Source of the DNA: Archangium gephyra
GTDB lineage: Bacteria; Myxococcota; Myxococcia; Myxococcales; Myxococcaceae
NCBI RefSeq assembly: GCF_001027285.1
Contig: NZ_CP011509.1
Coordinates: forward strand, 5,914,501-5,978,500
Length of the DNA: 64,000 nt
Reading direction: 5' to 3'
Position numbers and translations under genes: made by a program. The notes beneath the pieces were generated by a model that saw only the letters and a program-made list of their open reading frames with translations, ran no database searches and was not told the origin of the DNA. Below, piece by piece: positions 1 to 9,995 of the stretch. How positions within the stretch are numbered: position 1 is the first letter of the stretch; every line of letters starts with the position of its first letter.

Positions 1-739
<739 letters not shown>

Positions 740-913
740 TAGACTCCCGCAGTCCCTCGTCCCTCGGGGCGGCATGGCCGCATACCCCGGGGGAGGAGGG
801 GGCCCTCCCAGGCCCAACACAGCAACGGTGGAGCCCGTGCCGGTTCCATCCTTCCCACCCGGTACCTCGTACGGCCGGAGTGGTGGGCCCCGAAAGGGCC
901 CGAGGTCAGCACC

Positions 914-1330
914 ATGCGTCACAAGGTAGGCCAGAGGAAGCTCCACCGCACCACGAGCCACCGGCTCGCGATGCTCCACAACATGGTCACCTCGCTGCTC
1001 GAGCACGAGGCCATCCGCACCACGCTGCCCAAGGCCAAGGAGGCCCGGGCGATCGCCGAGCGCATCATCACCCTCGGCAAGCGCGGTGGCCTGGCCAACG
1101 TGCGCCTCGCGGAGCGGACAGTTCGCAACCGCGTCATCCTCCAGAAGGTGTTCAGCGAGTACAAGGATCGTTACGCCAGCCGCCCGGGCGGGTACACCCG
1201 CATCGTGCGCCTCGGCTTCCGTCGCGGTGACGGCGCTGAGATGGCCCTGCTGGAGCTGGTGGATCGTCCCGCCAAGGCCGCTCCCGTGGACACCGAGGCC
1301 GCCGAGGCCACGGAGACCAAGGCGGAGTAG
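914..1330 (+). CDS. rplQ: 50S ribosomal protein L17
   Basis: 138 residues beginning [17 protein letters not shown], the typical L17 opening, followed by [17 protein letters not shown] and later [15 protein letters not shown], both family hallmarks. L17 is a large-subunit protein near the peptide exit tunnel. The last ~25 residues are an Ala/Glu/Thr-rich extension. It lies 174 bp behind rpoA; that gap holds no gene I can support. A strong hairpin directly follows, so this is probably the operon end. Confidence 0.97.
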   Translation: MRHKVGQRKLHRTTSHRLAMLHNMVTSLLEHEAIRTTLPKAKEARAIAERIITLGKRGGLANVRLAERTVRNRVILQKVFSEYKDRYASRPGGYTRIVRLGFRRGDGAEMALLELVDRPAKAAPVDTEAAEATETKAE

Positions 1331-1354
1331 TCGGCCGTCGGTAGGGTAGTGCAC

Positions 1355-1387
1355 GAGAGCGTCCTTCCCCTTGGGAAGGGCGCTCTC
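1355..1387 (+). terminator. Hairpin terminator after rplQ
   Basis: Near-perfect 15-bp stem (1355-1369 with 1373-1387, including one T-G pair at 1362/1380) around a 3-nt loop, 24 bp after the rplQ stop. No long T tract follows (gcgctttg), as is common in high-GC genomes. It also lies between convergent genes, so it may serve both. Confidence 0.75.
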
Positions 1388-1431
1388 GCGCTTTGTGGGC
1401 TCCCGGAAGAGCCCTCGACGCCCGCTCCGAG

Positions 1432-2076
1432 CTACTGCGCGTCGGTGAGGTTCTTGCCGTTCTCGAGCAGCACGGCGTCACCCTCGGCGGTCTGCATCTC
1501 GACGCCGACGATCTTGATGTCCGAGGGCGCCGCCTGGCCGTTCGCGTTCAGCAGCTGCTTGGGCGTGATGGTGACGTCATAGCCCGCCTCGACGCGCGGC
1601 ACGAAGGCATTGAACTCCACGCCCCGGTTGTCCTTGACGATGATGCGGACCTTCTCCCACGCATCCTCGCTCTTGTTCATGATCGTCACCCCGGCGCGGC
1701 CAGCGGGGACGGGCACGAGCTTCGCGCCGAAGTCTCCCGTCTGCTTCACGCTGCCCCGGGCGCAGGTGATACCGAACGTGCTGATCGACAGGAACACCCA
1801 GCCGGCCACGATGAAGGCCTTGTACTTGAAGAAGCTGTCCTGCTCGCGGAACTCCTCCACCTTCTCCTTCACGATGGAGAGGGCGTTGAGGGCCACGTTG
1901 GCGGACTCGGCCTTCAGCTTCTGGCTGAGCGGGCCCTGCTGCTGCTCCTTGGGCAGGGGCGCCGCACGCGCGGCGCTCATCACGCGCGGATTGTTCGTCT
2001 GCGAGACGCGGGGCATGCTTGTCGACGACGGCGTTCCGCGCGGCGGCTGCTGGGGCTGGTTGGCACCTTCACTCAT
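1432..2076 (-). CDS. Hypothetical membrane-anchored protein
   Basis: 214 residues. The first ~65 are polar and Pro/Gln/Ser-rich with no signal peptide. There follows a helical stretch ([15 protein letters not shown]) and one transmembrane segment ([19 protein letters not shown], about residues 97-115). The C-terminal ~100 residues look like an extracytoplasmic beta domain ([35 protein letters not shown]). I do not recognise a named family. It is last in a minus-strand run behind plsC and a TPR lipoprotein (46-bp gap), suggesting an envelope role; that is inference. Confidence 0.75.
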   Translation of the reverse strand: MSEGANQPQQPPRGTPSSTSMPRVSQTNNPRVMSAARAAPLPKEQQQGPLSQKLKAESANVALNALSIVKEKVEEFREQDSFFKYKAFIVAGWVFLSISTFGITCARGSVKQTGDFGAKLVPVPAGRAGVTIMNKSEDAWEKVRIIVKDNRGVEFNAFVPRVEAGYDVTITPKQLLNANGQAAPSDIKIVGVEMQTAEGDAVLLENGKNLTDAQ

Positions 2077-2122
2077 CGAGTCCCCAGTGTAGAAGGCCCG
2101 GGCTCCCGCTGGCTACTGGGCC

Positions 2123-3517
2123 CTAAGGACTCTTGAGCTGTTGCAGGGCCCTCGAGGCCATAGCGTTCTCCGGCTGGCTCTCCAGCACCTTGCGCAGCCA
2201 GCGCTCCGCCTTCCCGGCCGCTTCCTTCCGCTCCTCTGGCCGCGAGGACTGCTTCGCCTGCTCGGTGAAGAGGATGCCCAGCCGCAGCGTGAACTCCAGG
2301 TTGTCCGGATTCTTGTCCACCACGTGCAGCAGCTCGCGCTCCGCGCCCGCCCAGTCGCCCTCCAGCTGACGCACCAGCGCCAGCTTGCCCCTCGGCGCCT
2401 CCTCGTCCGGCGCCAGGTACGTCAGCACCCGGAAGGACTCTCCCGCCGCCTTCAGGTTCCGCTGCTCCAGGTGGATGTCCCCCAGCCGGAACCACGCCAC
2501 GTCCAGCAGCGGGTTGAGCTCCACCGCCTTCTCCAGGTGTGGCCGCGCCGCCTCCGGCCTCTGCCTCCCCAGGTACAGCTCGCCCAGGTAGAAGTGGTTC
2601 TTGCCGTCCTCCGGCGCCAGCTCGATGGACCGCTTGAACTCCTCCACCGCCCGGCCCGCGTCGTCCAGCCGCTGCCACGCCAGCCCCATCAGCGCGTGCA
2701 CCACCGCCAGGTCCGGGTAGTCCCGCAGAATCTCCTCGAACGCCACGATCGCCGGGTGCGGCGCGTCCAGCTCCCTCAGATAGCGCAGGCCCTCCTCCAG
2801 CTTGGGCTCGGCCGCCTTGGGAAAGCGCGCGAACGGGTCCGCGATCTGATCCATCAGCGCCCGCGCCGTGGCCACCTCGGCCGGACTCGGGCTCATCCGC
2901 ACCAGCGCGCCCAACGCCGCCACCGCCCCCGCCGCGTCTCCCGTGCGGTGCAGCGCCTTCGCCAGCGGCAGGCGGATGCCCGCGCGCTCCGGGGCCAGCT
3001 CGGCCGCGCGCCGCAGCGGACCCACCGCCGCCGCGTACTGCTCGGACTCCAGGCGGGCGAGACCCAGCCGGTAATGGAGCTCGGGCTCGTCCGGCTTCAG
3101 CTCCACGGCCCGCTCGAAGGCGGCCACCGCCGGCCCCCCCGCGTCCGACGCCCGCGAGAAGTACGCCAGCCCCAGCATGTAGTGGTTCACCGCCCGCTCC
3201 GCCTGCGCGTTGCGGCGCAGCAGCTCGGTGATCCACGCGTCCGTGTGGCCCGCCTTCACCTGGGCCTCCGTCAGCATCCGCGCCAGCTCCAGGTCCTCCG
3301 GCGCCCGGGCCGCCTCGGCCTCCAGCAGCGGCAGGGCCCGCTCGGGCTGCTTCTTCTCCAGGTACTCGCGGGCCTGCGCTCGCGCGTCCAGGGGGCGCTC
3401 GGCCGCGGCGCCATGGCGGCAGCCGGTGACCAGGCCCAGTCCGAGCACGGCCACACCCGCCCAGGAGCGCAGCCGGCGGCCAGCGGTACGACGGGAGTCA
3501 GGGGACGGAAGGCGCAC
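2123..3517 (-). CDS. TPR-repeat lipoprotein
   Basis: 464 residues from a GTG start. The N-terminus has arginines, a hydrophobic segment (AGVAVLGLGLVTGC) and a lipobox ending in Cys, so it should be a lipid-anchored periplasmic protein. The rest is a tandem array of tetratricopeptide repeats, seen as repeated motifs such as AVAAFERAVELKPDEPELHYRLG and AVEEFKRSIELAPEDGKNHFYLG (each given in part). TPRs are protein-binding scaffolds; no catalytic domain is visible. The start lies 15 bp behind the plsC stop, so the two are probably cotranscribed. The partner is unknown. Confidence 0.85.
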   Translation of the reverse strand: MRLPSPDSRRTAGRRLRSWAGVAVLGLGLVTGCRHGAAAERPLDARAQAREYLEKKQPERALPLLEAEAARAPEDLELARMLTEAQVKAGHTDAWITELLRRNAQAERAVNHYMLGLAYFSRASDAGGPAVAAFERAVELKPDEPELHYRLGLARLESEQYAAAVGPLRRAAELAPERAGIRLPLAKALHRTGDAAGAVAALGALVRMSPSPAEVATARALMDQIADPFARFPKAAEPKLEEGLRYLRELDAPHPAIVAFEEILRDYPDLAVVHALMGLAWQRLDDAGRAVEEFKRSIELAPEDGKNHFYLGELYLGRQRPEAARPHLEKAVELNPLLDVAWFRLGDIHLEQRNLKAAGESFRVLTYLAPDEEAPRGKLALVRQLEGDWAGAERELLHVVDKNPDNLEFTLRLGILFTEQAKQSSRPEERKEAAGKAERWLRKVLESQPENAMASRALQQLKSP

Positions 3518-3532
3518 GGGGAGACGGTCTCC

Positions 3533-4321
3533 TCAGGAGGCGTTGCGGCGGGCGGACACGTTCCCCTCGAGACCGGCGGCGGCGGTGACCTTGTCGGGAT
3601 CGCCTCCCTTGCCGCCCAGCTCGAGGCTCTGCTGGATGATGACGTTGCGCACCGCCCGGGCCAGCCCCTCGCGGTCATCCTCGTCGAAGCCCGTGGTGTC
3701 GATGGGCTTGCCAATCTTCACGTACACGGGGCCCGGCTTGATGTTCCACGAGTTCTTCGGCATCACCGAGCCCGAGCCCTCGATGGTGATGGGCACCACC
3801 GGCACCCGGCTCTTGAGCGCCAGCGCGAAGGGGCCCTTCTTGAAGGGCAGCACGCTGCCATCGTCCGAGCGCGTGCCCTCGGGGTAGAGGAACACGCTCG
3901 TACCACCGCGGATCTTCTGCGCCGCGGCGTCCAGCGAGGCGATGGCCTTCTCGCGCCGGCCCCGGTTCACGAAGATGTGCCCCGCGAACCACAGGTACCA
4001 GCCGATGAGCGGCACGTACTTGAGCTGGTGCTTGGCCACGTACCGGAAGTTCACCGGCACCGTCACGAAGTGGATGGGGATGTCCAGCGTGGACTGGTGG
4101 TTGGAGACGTAGATGGTGGGCCGGTTCGGATCCACGTTCTCCTGGCCCGTCACCACCACCTTGGCCCCTCCCGTCGCGATGAGGATGGGCGACCACAGCC
4201 GGCGGGCGACCCACACCGTGGCTCCCGGGTTCAGGGTGATCAGCGCCACCACCACCGTCACGGGGAAGAAGATGGCGGTGGCGACCACCGCGACTACTAT
4301 GCACAACAGGTTGCGTAACAT
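3533..4321 (-). CDS. plsC: 1-acyl-sn-glycerol-3-phosphate acyltransferase (PlsC family)
   Basis: 262 residues. Two hydrophobic segments occupy residues ~3-30, followed by the PlsC domain with the acyltransferase signature NHQSTLD (74-80, catalytic His75 and Asp80) and the substrate-binding EGTRS (148-152). The family transfers an acyl chain to lysophosphatidate to make phosphatidate at the inner membrane. The length fits single-domain PlsC. It is the first gene of a minus-strand operon with the TPR lipoprotein. A second, much larger acyltransferase of this superfamily lies at 27326-29047, so the exact substrate of each is uncertain. Confidence 0.92.
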   Translation of the reverse strand: MLRNLLCIVVAVVATAIFFPVTVVVALITLNPGATVWVARRLWSPILIATGGAKVVVTGQENVDPNRPTIYVSNHQSTLDIPIHFVTVPVNFRYVAKHQLKYVPLIGWYLWFAGHIFVNRGRREKAIASLDAAAQKIRGGTSVFLYPEGTRSDDGSVLPFKKGPFALALKSRVPVVPITIEGSGSVMPKNSWNIKPGPVYVKIGKPIDTTGFDEDDREGLARAVRNVIIQQSLELGGKGGDPDKVTAAAGLEGNVSARRNAS

Positions 4322-4559
4322 CCTGGCGACCTCGTCAGCGTCTTACGGAGAGCCCACCACGGCGCGCAGCCCGGTGTCCCGCCAAAAACGCCCGAACAGC
4401 GGGGCCGCCCACACCTCTTCCAGGTGCCAGCGGCCGCTCGCACGCTCGCGCGCCCGGCGATGAGGTGGGGTAGGGCAGGGTGGAGACATGAAGGCCCGTA
4501 TCTAGCATGCCACCTTGGTTCTGGTGTGCGCCGCCCGGTGGGGGTACAAGCGCGGTGCT

Positions 4560-5174
4560 TTGGCCAAGAAGAAGTTCATCGCGATCGCGGGCAACATCGG
4601 GGCCGGGAAGACGGAGCTCACGTCCTTCCTCTGCCGGAAGTACGGCCTCACCCCCTTCTTCGAGCCCAACGAGGAGAATCCCTACCTCGCTGACTTCTAC
4701 AAGGACATGAAGACCTGGGCCTTCCGCTCCCAGCTCTTCTTCCTCACCGCCAAGTTCCGCCTCCAGCGAGAGCTCGAGCGCTCGCCCGGTACCGCCCTCC
4801 AGGACCGGACCCTCTACGAGGACGCGGAGATCTTCGCCAAGAACCTCCACCGCCAGCGCTACATCGACAAGCGCGACTGGCAGATGTACTGCAACCTCTA
4901 CGAGACCTTCGCCCAGACGCTCACGCCGCCGGATCTGATGATCTACCTGCGCTGCCCGGTGAAGACCCTGCGCCAGCGCATCCGCCTGCGCGGCCGGGAG
5001 ATGGAGCAGGACATCCCCACCGCCTACCTCAACCGGCTGAACACCCTGTACGAGGAATGGTTCAGTGGTTACAAGATGTCCCCCGTCCTCGTTCTCCCGA
5101 CGGATAAGCTGGACTATCTGACGAACCTGGTGGACCGCGTGGACCTCTTCCGACAGATCGAGAAGCACCTGTGA
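4560..5174 (+). CDS. Deoxynucleoside kinase (deoxyadenosine/deoxycytidine kinase family)
   Basis: About 204 residues. P-loop GNIGAGKT lies at the N-terminus; QDRTLYEDAEIF matches the family DRS-type motif, and the Arg-rich lid RCPVKTLRQRIRLRGR follows. The family phosphorylates deoxynucleosides with ATP in the salvage pathway. I chose the TTG at 4560 (Met-AKKKFIAIAGN) because family members usually begin just before the P-loop strand. An upstream in-frame ATG at 4515 would add 15 residues that look non-coding. The stop overlaps the next gene's ATG (TGATG), implying translational coupling. Confidence 0.88.
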   Translation: MAKKKFIAIAGNIGAGKTELTSFLCRKYGLTPFFEPNEENPYLADFYKDMKTWAFRSQLFFLTAKFRLQRELERSPGTALQDRTLYEDAEIFAKNLHRQRYIDKRDWQMYCNLYETFAQTLTPPDLMIYLRCPVKTLRQRIRLRGREMEQDIPTAYLNRLNTLYEEWFSGYKMSPVLVLPTDKLDYLTNLVDRVDLFRQIEKHL

Positions 5175-6343
5175 TGGAGGTCTACCTCGTCGCCATCTCG
5201 CGCGCCTCGCCAGTCCCCCTCGACGAGCTGCGCGCCGCCTTCGAGTCCGAGGAGATGGTCTTCTCCGCCGCCTCCGACGGCCACGGCTTCACCGTGGAGG
5301 CCGAGGAGTCCCGGGTGGAGGTCGTCTTCGAGCAGCGGCCCGCTCCCGTCGACTGGACCCCGGACATGTTCTCCGGCAGCGAGCCCGCCCTGGAGTCGCT
5401 CACCCGCGCCCGGGCCTTCTACCGCTTCGCCTTCGAGACCAGCTCCACCCAGCCCACCGTGCCCGTCTTCGTGGCGCTCATGTGCGCCCGCATCGTCCTG
5501 GCCCACGTGGAGGGCGTGCTCGTGGACATCACCTCGTCCAAGGTCCACGAGTCCGAGGACGTGGCGGAAATCACCGAGCTGGACTTCGACATCCGCGACC
5601 ACGTCAACCTCCACGCCGTGGAGGTCATCGAGGGCGATACCCCCCTGTGGGTGCACTCGCACGGGATGGAGAAGTTCGGCGCGAGGGATCTGGAGATCTT
5701 CCACCTGGGCGAGCAAGACCTGTTGCCCGCCGAGGCCTTCCTCCACGAGCTGTGCACCGACCTGGCCTTCGGGCAGGCACCGCCGCTGCGCAAGGAGATG
5801 GGGACCAGTGAGGGGCAGACCTTCATGATGGTGCCCTCGGAGGAGGCGCGCACCAACCTGCTCGGCGTCCCCCTGGAGGCCTTCGAGGGCCATGAGGGCC
5901 TCTTCCTCACGGTGGTGTCGCCCCAGGGCCGGCACAACACCGCGGAGCTGCTGCGCCCCTTCCGCGAGCGCTTCGCCCAGGAGCCCACCGAGCAGACCGA
6001 GTCCATGCACCAGGAGGCCCAGGCCCACCTGCCCGCCTTCAAGGCGCGCTTCCTGCGCCGCGGCCTCATGGAGCCGCTCACCTTCGTCGTGCGCGCCCCC
6101 TTCGAGACCCACCCCGAGGGCAACACCGTCACCGAGCAGCTCTGGTCCGAGGTGCTCTCCTGGGAGGAGGGCGTCATCGTCGGCCGGCTCGTGGACGGCG
6201 CCGTCCACACCACCGAGTGGCGCAAGGGCGCCCACGTGGAAGTCGCCGAGGCCGATGTGAACGCGCTCGCCCTCAGCCGCGAGGGACGCACCCTGGAGGA
6301 GGACGAGGTCCGCGCCCTCCTCAACGCCGAGCGCCCGATGTGA
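5174..6343 (+). CDS. DUF2314-like hypothetical protein
   Basis: 389 residues starting MEVYLVAISRAS; the ATG at 5174 overlaps the kinase stop, and the GTG one codon earlier is also possible. There is no signal peptide or membrane segment. The C-terminal ~110 residues (LWSEVLSWEEGVIVGRLVDG, then WRKGAHVEVAEADVNAL) resemble DUF2314, a domain of unknown function found in small cytoplasmic proteins. The N-terminal ~270 residues are acidic and unrecognised. Coupling to the nucleoside kinase suggests a shared transcript, but no shared function is evident. Confidence 0.75.
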   Translation: MEVYLVAISRASPVPLDELRAAFESEEMVFSAASDGHGFTVEAEESRVEVVFEQRPAPVDWTPDMFSGSEPALESLTRARAFYRFAFETSSTQPTVPVFVALMCARIVLAHVEGVLVDITSSKVHESEDVAEITELDFDIRDHVNLHAVEVIEGDTPLWVHSHGMEKFGARDLEIFHLGEQDLLPAEAFLHELCTDLAFGQAPPLRKEMGTSEGQTFMMVPSEEARTNLLGVPLEAFEGHEGLFLTVVSPQGRHNTAELLRPFRERFAQEPTEQTESMHQEAQAHLPAFKARFLRRGLMEPLTFVVRAPFETHPEGNTVTEQLWSEVLSWEEGVIVGRLVDGAVHTTEWRKGAHVEVAEADVNALALSREGRTLEEDEVRALLNAERPM

Positions 6344-6373
6344 GCAGGGCGGTGGTACCATCCGCCGCCCGCC

Positions 6374-8092
6374 ATGCCCGCCCTGTTGCTCCTCTCCGGC
6401 CCCTCCGCCGGCCTGCGTTTCGAGATCCAGGCCGAGGCGACGATCGGCCGCAGTCCCTCGTGTGAGATTCCCCTCCCCGAGGACGACCATGTGTCCCGCC
6501 GCCATGCACGCTTCTTCGTGCAGGAGGGACAGGTGCACCTGGCCGACCTGGGCTCGCGCAATGGCACCTCCGTCAATGGCGAGCGCGTCTCCGGCGAGGT
6601 GCTGCTCCACCCCGGCGACCGCGTCCAGGTGGGCAAGACGACCGTGCTCATCGAGCCGCTCGGCGCCGCCTCGCTCGCCGGCACCGTCCCCGAGGGCACC
6701 AGCCTCCTGCACGTCGAGGAGGTGCTGCCCCACGTCGGCACCGAGGCCGCCCTGTACTCGGCGGGCGCGGCGCTGCTGGGCGCCACCAGCGAGGCCATGG
6801 TGCTGCGGCGCATCGCCGAGGCCTCGCTCCATGCGCTGCATGCCGACGCCGCCGCGGCGCTCCTCGGCGATACCAAGGGGCTGCTCACCGCGGCCGTGGT
6901 CGGCGCGCCCTCCGTGGAGGTGCCCCGTGACATGGCCCGCGCCACCCTGGAGCACTCCGAGCAGGGCCGCTCCGCGGGTGTCCTGTGCTCGCCGCTCGTG
7001 GCCTCGGGCGGACTGCCCTTCGGCGTGCTCTACGTGGAGCGCTCGGAGCCGGACTTCTCCGATGCCGACGCCCGGCTCGCCGCCATGCTCGGGCGGCTCG
7101 GGGGCGAGGCCTACGCCGCCGTGCGCTCCCGCGCGGGGACCCAGACCCAGCAGCAGCCGGGCCGCGTGGACATGGCCGGCAACTCGCGCCCCTTCCGCAA
7201 GGTCGTGGAGCAGGCCCGCCGCGCCGCCGCCAGCGCCGCCCCCGTGGTGCTCTCCGGCCCGTCCGGCTCCGGCAAGTCCCTCTGCGCCAGCTACATCCAC
7301 GCGCGCTCGCCCCGGGCCCTCGGGCCCCTCGTCCGCGTGGACTGCCGCGACCCCGCCTCCTCCCTGGAGGAGGTGCTCCTCGGGCGCTCCAGCGTGCCGG
7401 GTCAGCCTCCCGTGGCCTCGGCCCTGCTGCGCGCCGATGGAGGCACGCTCCTGCTGCACCACGTGGAGCTGCTCCCTCGCGCCCTCGCCGAGCGGCTCGC
7501 CCGGTTGATCGCCCGCAAGACGGCTCCGGCCCTCCAGGGCGGCGAGGAGCCCGTGGACGTCCGCCTCGTCGTCACCGCGAATGCTTCGCTCCAGGCGCTC
7601 GTCGTGAAGGGCGAGGTGGATGCCTCGTTCCTCCGGCAGCTCGCCGGGATCGAGCTGGTCCTTCCTCCGTTGCGCGAGCGGCGCGCCGACATCCCCATCC
7701 TCTTCGAGCTCTTCGCCGCCCGCGGTGCCCGCGCCGTCCGCATGGAGCCTCCCGTGCTCGATCCCGACGCCCGCCAGCTCCTCCGGGACTACGAGTGGCC
7801 CCACAACGTCCGCGAGCTGGAGCTGCTCGCGGAACGGCTCGCATTGGTGCACGCCGGCACGCAGATCCACGCGCTGGCGCTGCCTCCGGAGATCCAGGCG
7901 GGCAGTGCCTCGCCTCCCCAGCTCACCCTGCAGGAGCGCGTCTCCCGGCTCGAGCGCGACGCCATCGCCGAGGCCCTGCGCACCGCCGGGGGGAAGAAGA
8001 TCGTCGCCGCGAAGCTGCTCGGCATCAGCCGCCCCACGCTGGACAAGAAGATCGAGGACTACGGCCTCACCGTGTCGCGGCGGCGCGCGTGA
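6374..8092 (+). CDS. FHA-GAF-AAA+-Fis regulator with degenerate sigma-54 activator motifs
   Basis: 572 residues. An FHA domain covers ~20-95 (IGRSPSCEIPL, VSRRHARF, GSRNGTSVNGE), binding phosphothreonine. A GAF-like segment (~120-245) follows, then an AAA+ domain of bacterial enhancer-binding-protein type (~260-490) and a Fis-type helix-turn-helix (AEALRTAGGKKIVAAKLLGISRPTL in part). Walker A is intact (GPSGSGKS). The GAFTGA loop that touches sigma-54 is missing, and the Walker B acidic pair is replaced (GGTLLLHHVELLP where DE is usual). It retains LPPLRERRADIPIL and WPHNVREL. It may bind DNA without activating sigma-54, or act as a phospho-responsive repressor; that is inference. Confidence 0.88.
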   Translation: MPALLLLSGPSAGLRFEIQAEATIGRSPSCEIPLPEDDHVSRRHARFFVQEGQVHLADLGSRNGTSVNGERVSGEVLLHPGDRVQVGKTTVLIEPLGAASLAGTVPEGTSLLHVEEVLPHVGTEAALYSAGAALLGATSEAMVLRRIAEASLHALHADAAAALLGDTKGLLTAAVVGAPSVEVPRDMARATLEHSEQGRSAGVLCSPLVASGGLPFGVLYVERSEPDFSDADARLAAMLGRLGGEAYAAVRSRAGTQTQQQPGRVDMAGNSRPFRKVVEQARRAAASAAPVVLSGPSGSGKSLCASYIHARSPRALGPLVRVDCRDPASSLEEVLLGRSSVPGQPPVASALLRADGGTLLLHHVELLPRALAERLARLIARKTAPALQGGEEPVDVRLVVTANASLQALVVKGEVDASFLRQLAGIELVLPPLRERRADIPILFELFAARGARAVRMEPPVLDPDARQLLRDYEWPHNVRELELLAERLALVHAGTQIHALALPPEIQAGSASPPQLTLQERVSRLERDAIAEALRTAGGKKIVAAKLLGISRPTLDKKIEDYGLTVSRRRA

Positions 8093-8095
8093 GGC

Positions 8096-9010
8096 TCAGC
8101 GCCTCCGGCTCACCAGCACTCCGGAGATGACGAGCAGCGCGCCCACCGCCTGCATCCACGTGGGCCGCTCGCCTCGCACCAGCCACGCGGTGAGCGCCGC
8201 CACCACCGGCGTCCCGCTGTTGTAGATGGCCGTCCGGCTGCTGCCCACCGCCTGCACGCTGCGGCTCCACACCACGTACGCCAGCACCAGCGGGATGAGC
8301 GCCGAGTACACCACGCCGAACCACGCCCCCGCGCTGATGCTCTCCACCTTCAGCGCCATCACCGACGGCAGGCCCATCAGCACCACCCCGGGCGCCCCGG
8401 TGAGCATCGAGAGCGCGGTGATGCGCAGCGCCGACACCTCGGGGCCGATCGTGCGGATGCCCACCGTGTAGAGAGCCCAGCACAGCGAGGCTCCGAGGAT
8501 GAGGAAGTCTCCCTGCCTCGTCGACGCATCCAGGTCGGGGCCCCGGGCGCTGACGATGAGCAACATCCCCGGCACCGCGAGCAGCAGTCCCATCGCCAGT
8601 GGCCGGCGGAGGCGATCCACTCCGATTGCCGCACCCAGCAGCGCCGTCACCACCGGCGTGCCCGAGGCGAGCATCCCGCTGTTCGCCGCCGTGGTGTGCG
8701 CCAGGCCCATCACGAAGCAGAACTGGTAGACCGTGTTGCCCACCAGCCCGAGCACCACGAGCTTGAGCAACGTGGCCCGGGGCAGGGGCTTCCAGCCCTC
8801 GCGTATGTGCAGCACCACCGCCATGGCCGCCGCCGCCAGCCCGAAGCGCAGCGCCATGAAGGCCATCGGCGGGAAGGCGCTCAGCGACTCCTTCACCACC
8901 GTGTAATTGGTGCCCCAAATGATGACGACGAGAACGAGCGCGAGATCCGAGAGGGAGAACGCGCGAGGGGCGGCCGGGGAGGGCACGGCGGTGCTGGGGG
9001 TGGTGCTCAA
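8096..9010 (-). CDS. EamA/DMT-family transporter
   Basis: 304 residues, mostly hydrophobic, with about ten predicted transmembrane helices in two EamA repeats. The first repeat begins FSLSDLALVLVVIIWGTNY, the typical opening with a WG motif. The second begins near LILGASLCWALYTVG and ends in ALTAWLVRGERPTWMQAVGA, the EamA C-terminal pattern. The family exports small metabolites at the inner membrane; substrates cannot be predicted from sequence. It is convergent with the FHA-AAA gene across a 3-bp gap. Confidence 0.92.
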   Translation of the reverse strand: MSTTPSTAVPSPAAPRAFSLSDLALVLVVIIWGTNYTVVKESLSAFPPMAFMALRFGLAAAAMAVVLHIREGWKPLPRATLLKLVVLGLVGNTVYQFCFVMGLAHTTAANSGMLASGTPVVTALLGAAIGVDRLRRPLAMGLLLAVPGMLLIVSARGPDLDASTRQGDFLILGASLCWALYTVGIRTIGPEVSALRITALSMLTGAPGVVLMGLPSVMALKVESISAGAWFGVVYSALIPLVLAYVVWSRSVQAVGSSRTAIYNSGTPVVAALTAWLVRGERPTWMQAVGALLVISGVLVSRRR

Positions 9011-9067
9011 GGCGAGGGCGGCATACCGCCCGCCGCGCGTGCTGGCAATGCTCCCGCGCTCCCGGGC

Positions 9068-9880
9068 TCAGTTGCCTCGTCGCAGCAACACGGCGCGTCC
9101 GTCCACGTTGAGCACCTGCGCTCCCCCCGCCAGCTCCGCCAGCGGCTCCTCCCAATGGCTGTGCCCGCAGATGACGAGCAACTCCTCCCGTCCCTCCAGC
9201 TCCGCGCGGATGGCCGGGCTTCCCCGCCGCTCGCCCGACGGCTCGTCCGGACCCTGGTGCAGCACCAGCACCTCGGGGACCGGGCGGAGCACCTCCCTCA
9301 GGGCCGCCAGGTAGTCCTCCTCCTCGCGCCGCCAGAGCTTCCCCGCCTGGCCGATGATGCCGCTCAACCCTCCCACCCGGAGCCCGTCGAGCTCGCGCAC
9401 CTCGCCATCCAGCAGGTGCAGGCCCGGGCGCTGTTGCAGACGCTCCCGCTCGCGCGGCGTCCCGAAGGTGTCGTGGTTGCCCGCCACGCCCACCACCCAG
9501 CGGAACCGCTCCGCGAACGCACTCCAGACGCTCCGCACGTCCCCCGAGGCCCCTCGCACCGCCGCCGAGGCGTCCGAGTACAGGTCTCCCGCGAGCAGGA
9601 TGCCGATGTGGTTCGGATGGGGCAGCTCCCCCAGGTCCGCGAGGATCGCCAGCTCCTCGGCCAGCACCTCGCCCAGCAGCGCGGATGCCCCCTCGAAACC
9701 GGCGTTGGTGGCCACTCCCTGGAGATCCGACGTGACGATGAGGGCCTCCAGGTCCGGAGGCAGGGTGTCCACCGTCGCGGGGAGCAGCGGGAGATGCCGC
9801 AGCTCGCTCCCTCCGCGTGGGGCGGCGGACAGGTACGTCCACTCGTGGACGGGGTTCTTCTCGATGGAAAGGATTCGCAT
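9068..9880 (-). CDS. Calcineurin-like metallophosphoesterase
   Basis: About 270 residues from ATG at 9880 (MRILSIEKNPVHEW); the open frame runs further upstream but those residues look non-coding. Metallophosphoesterase motifs appear in order: LIVTSDLQG (Asp with Gln in place of the usual His), GDLYSD, GNHDTFG and CGHSHWE. These bind two metal ions in the family. There is no signal peptide, so it is cytoplasmic. The substrate is unknown. It is divergent from psuG, with 115 bp between the starts. Confidence 0.88.
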   Translation of the reverse strand: MRILSIEKNPVHEWTYLSAAPRGGSELRHLPLLPATVDTLPPDLEALIVTSDLQGVATNAGFEGASALLGEVLAEELAILADLGELPHPNHIGILLAGDLYSDASAAVRGASGDVRSVWSAFAERFRWVVGVAGNHDTFGTPRERERLQQRPGLHLLDGEVRELDGLRVGGLSGIIGQAGKLWRREEEDYLAALREVLRPVPEVLVLHQGPDEPSGERRGSPAIRAELEGREELLVICGHSHWEEPLAELAGGAQVLNVDGRAVLLRRGN

Positions 9881-9995
9881 GTGGCGTACTTCGTCGGACG
9901 AGCACCCCCCTGCCTGACCGGCGCCGAACGCTCTCCGGGACGCGCCGTGTCTCCGTGCTTGTCCTGCCCTCGGGCCCGTGGCGTATATGCCCCCC

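Noticed and set aside
4515-4559. Upstream ATG for the nucleoside kinase
   Set aside because: The added residues are unlike the family N-terminus, while TTG 4560 gives a normal start just before the P-loop strand.
5114-7870. 918-codon minus-strand frame across the DUF2314 and FHA-AAA genes
   Set aside because: Long stop-free antisense frames are expected at ~70 percent GC. The composition is His/Gly/Leu/Glu-rich without motifs.
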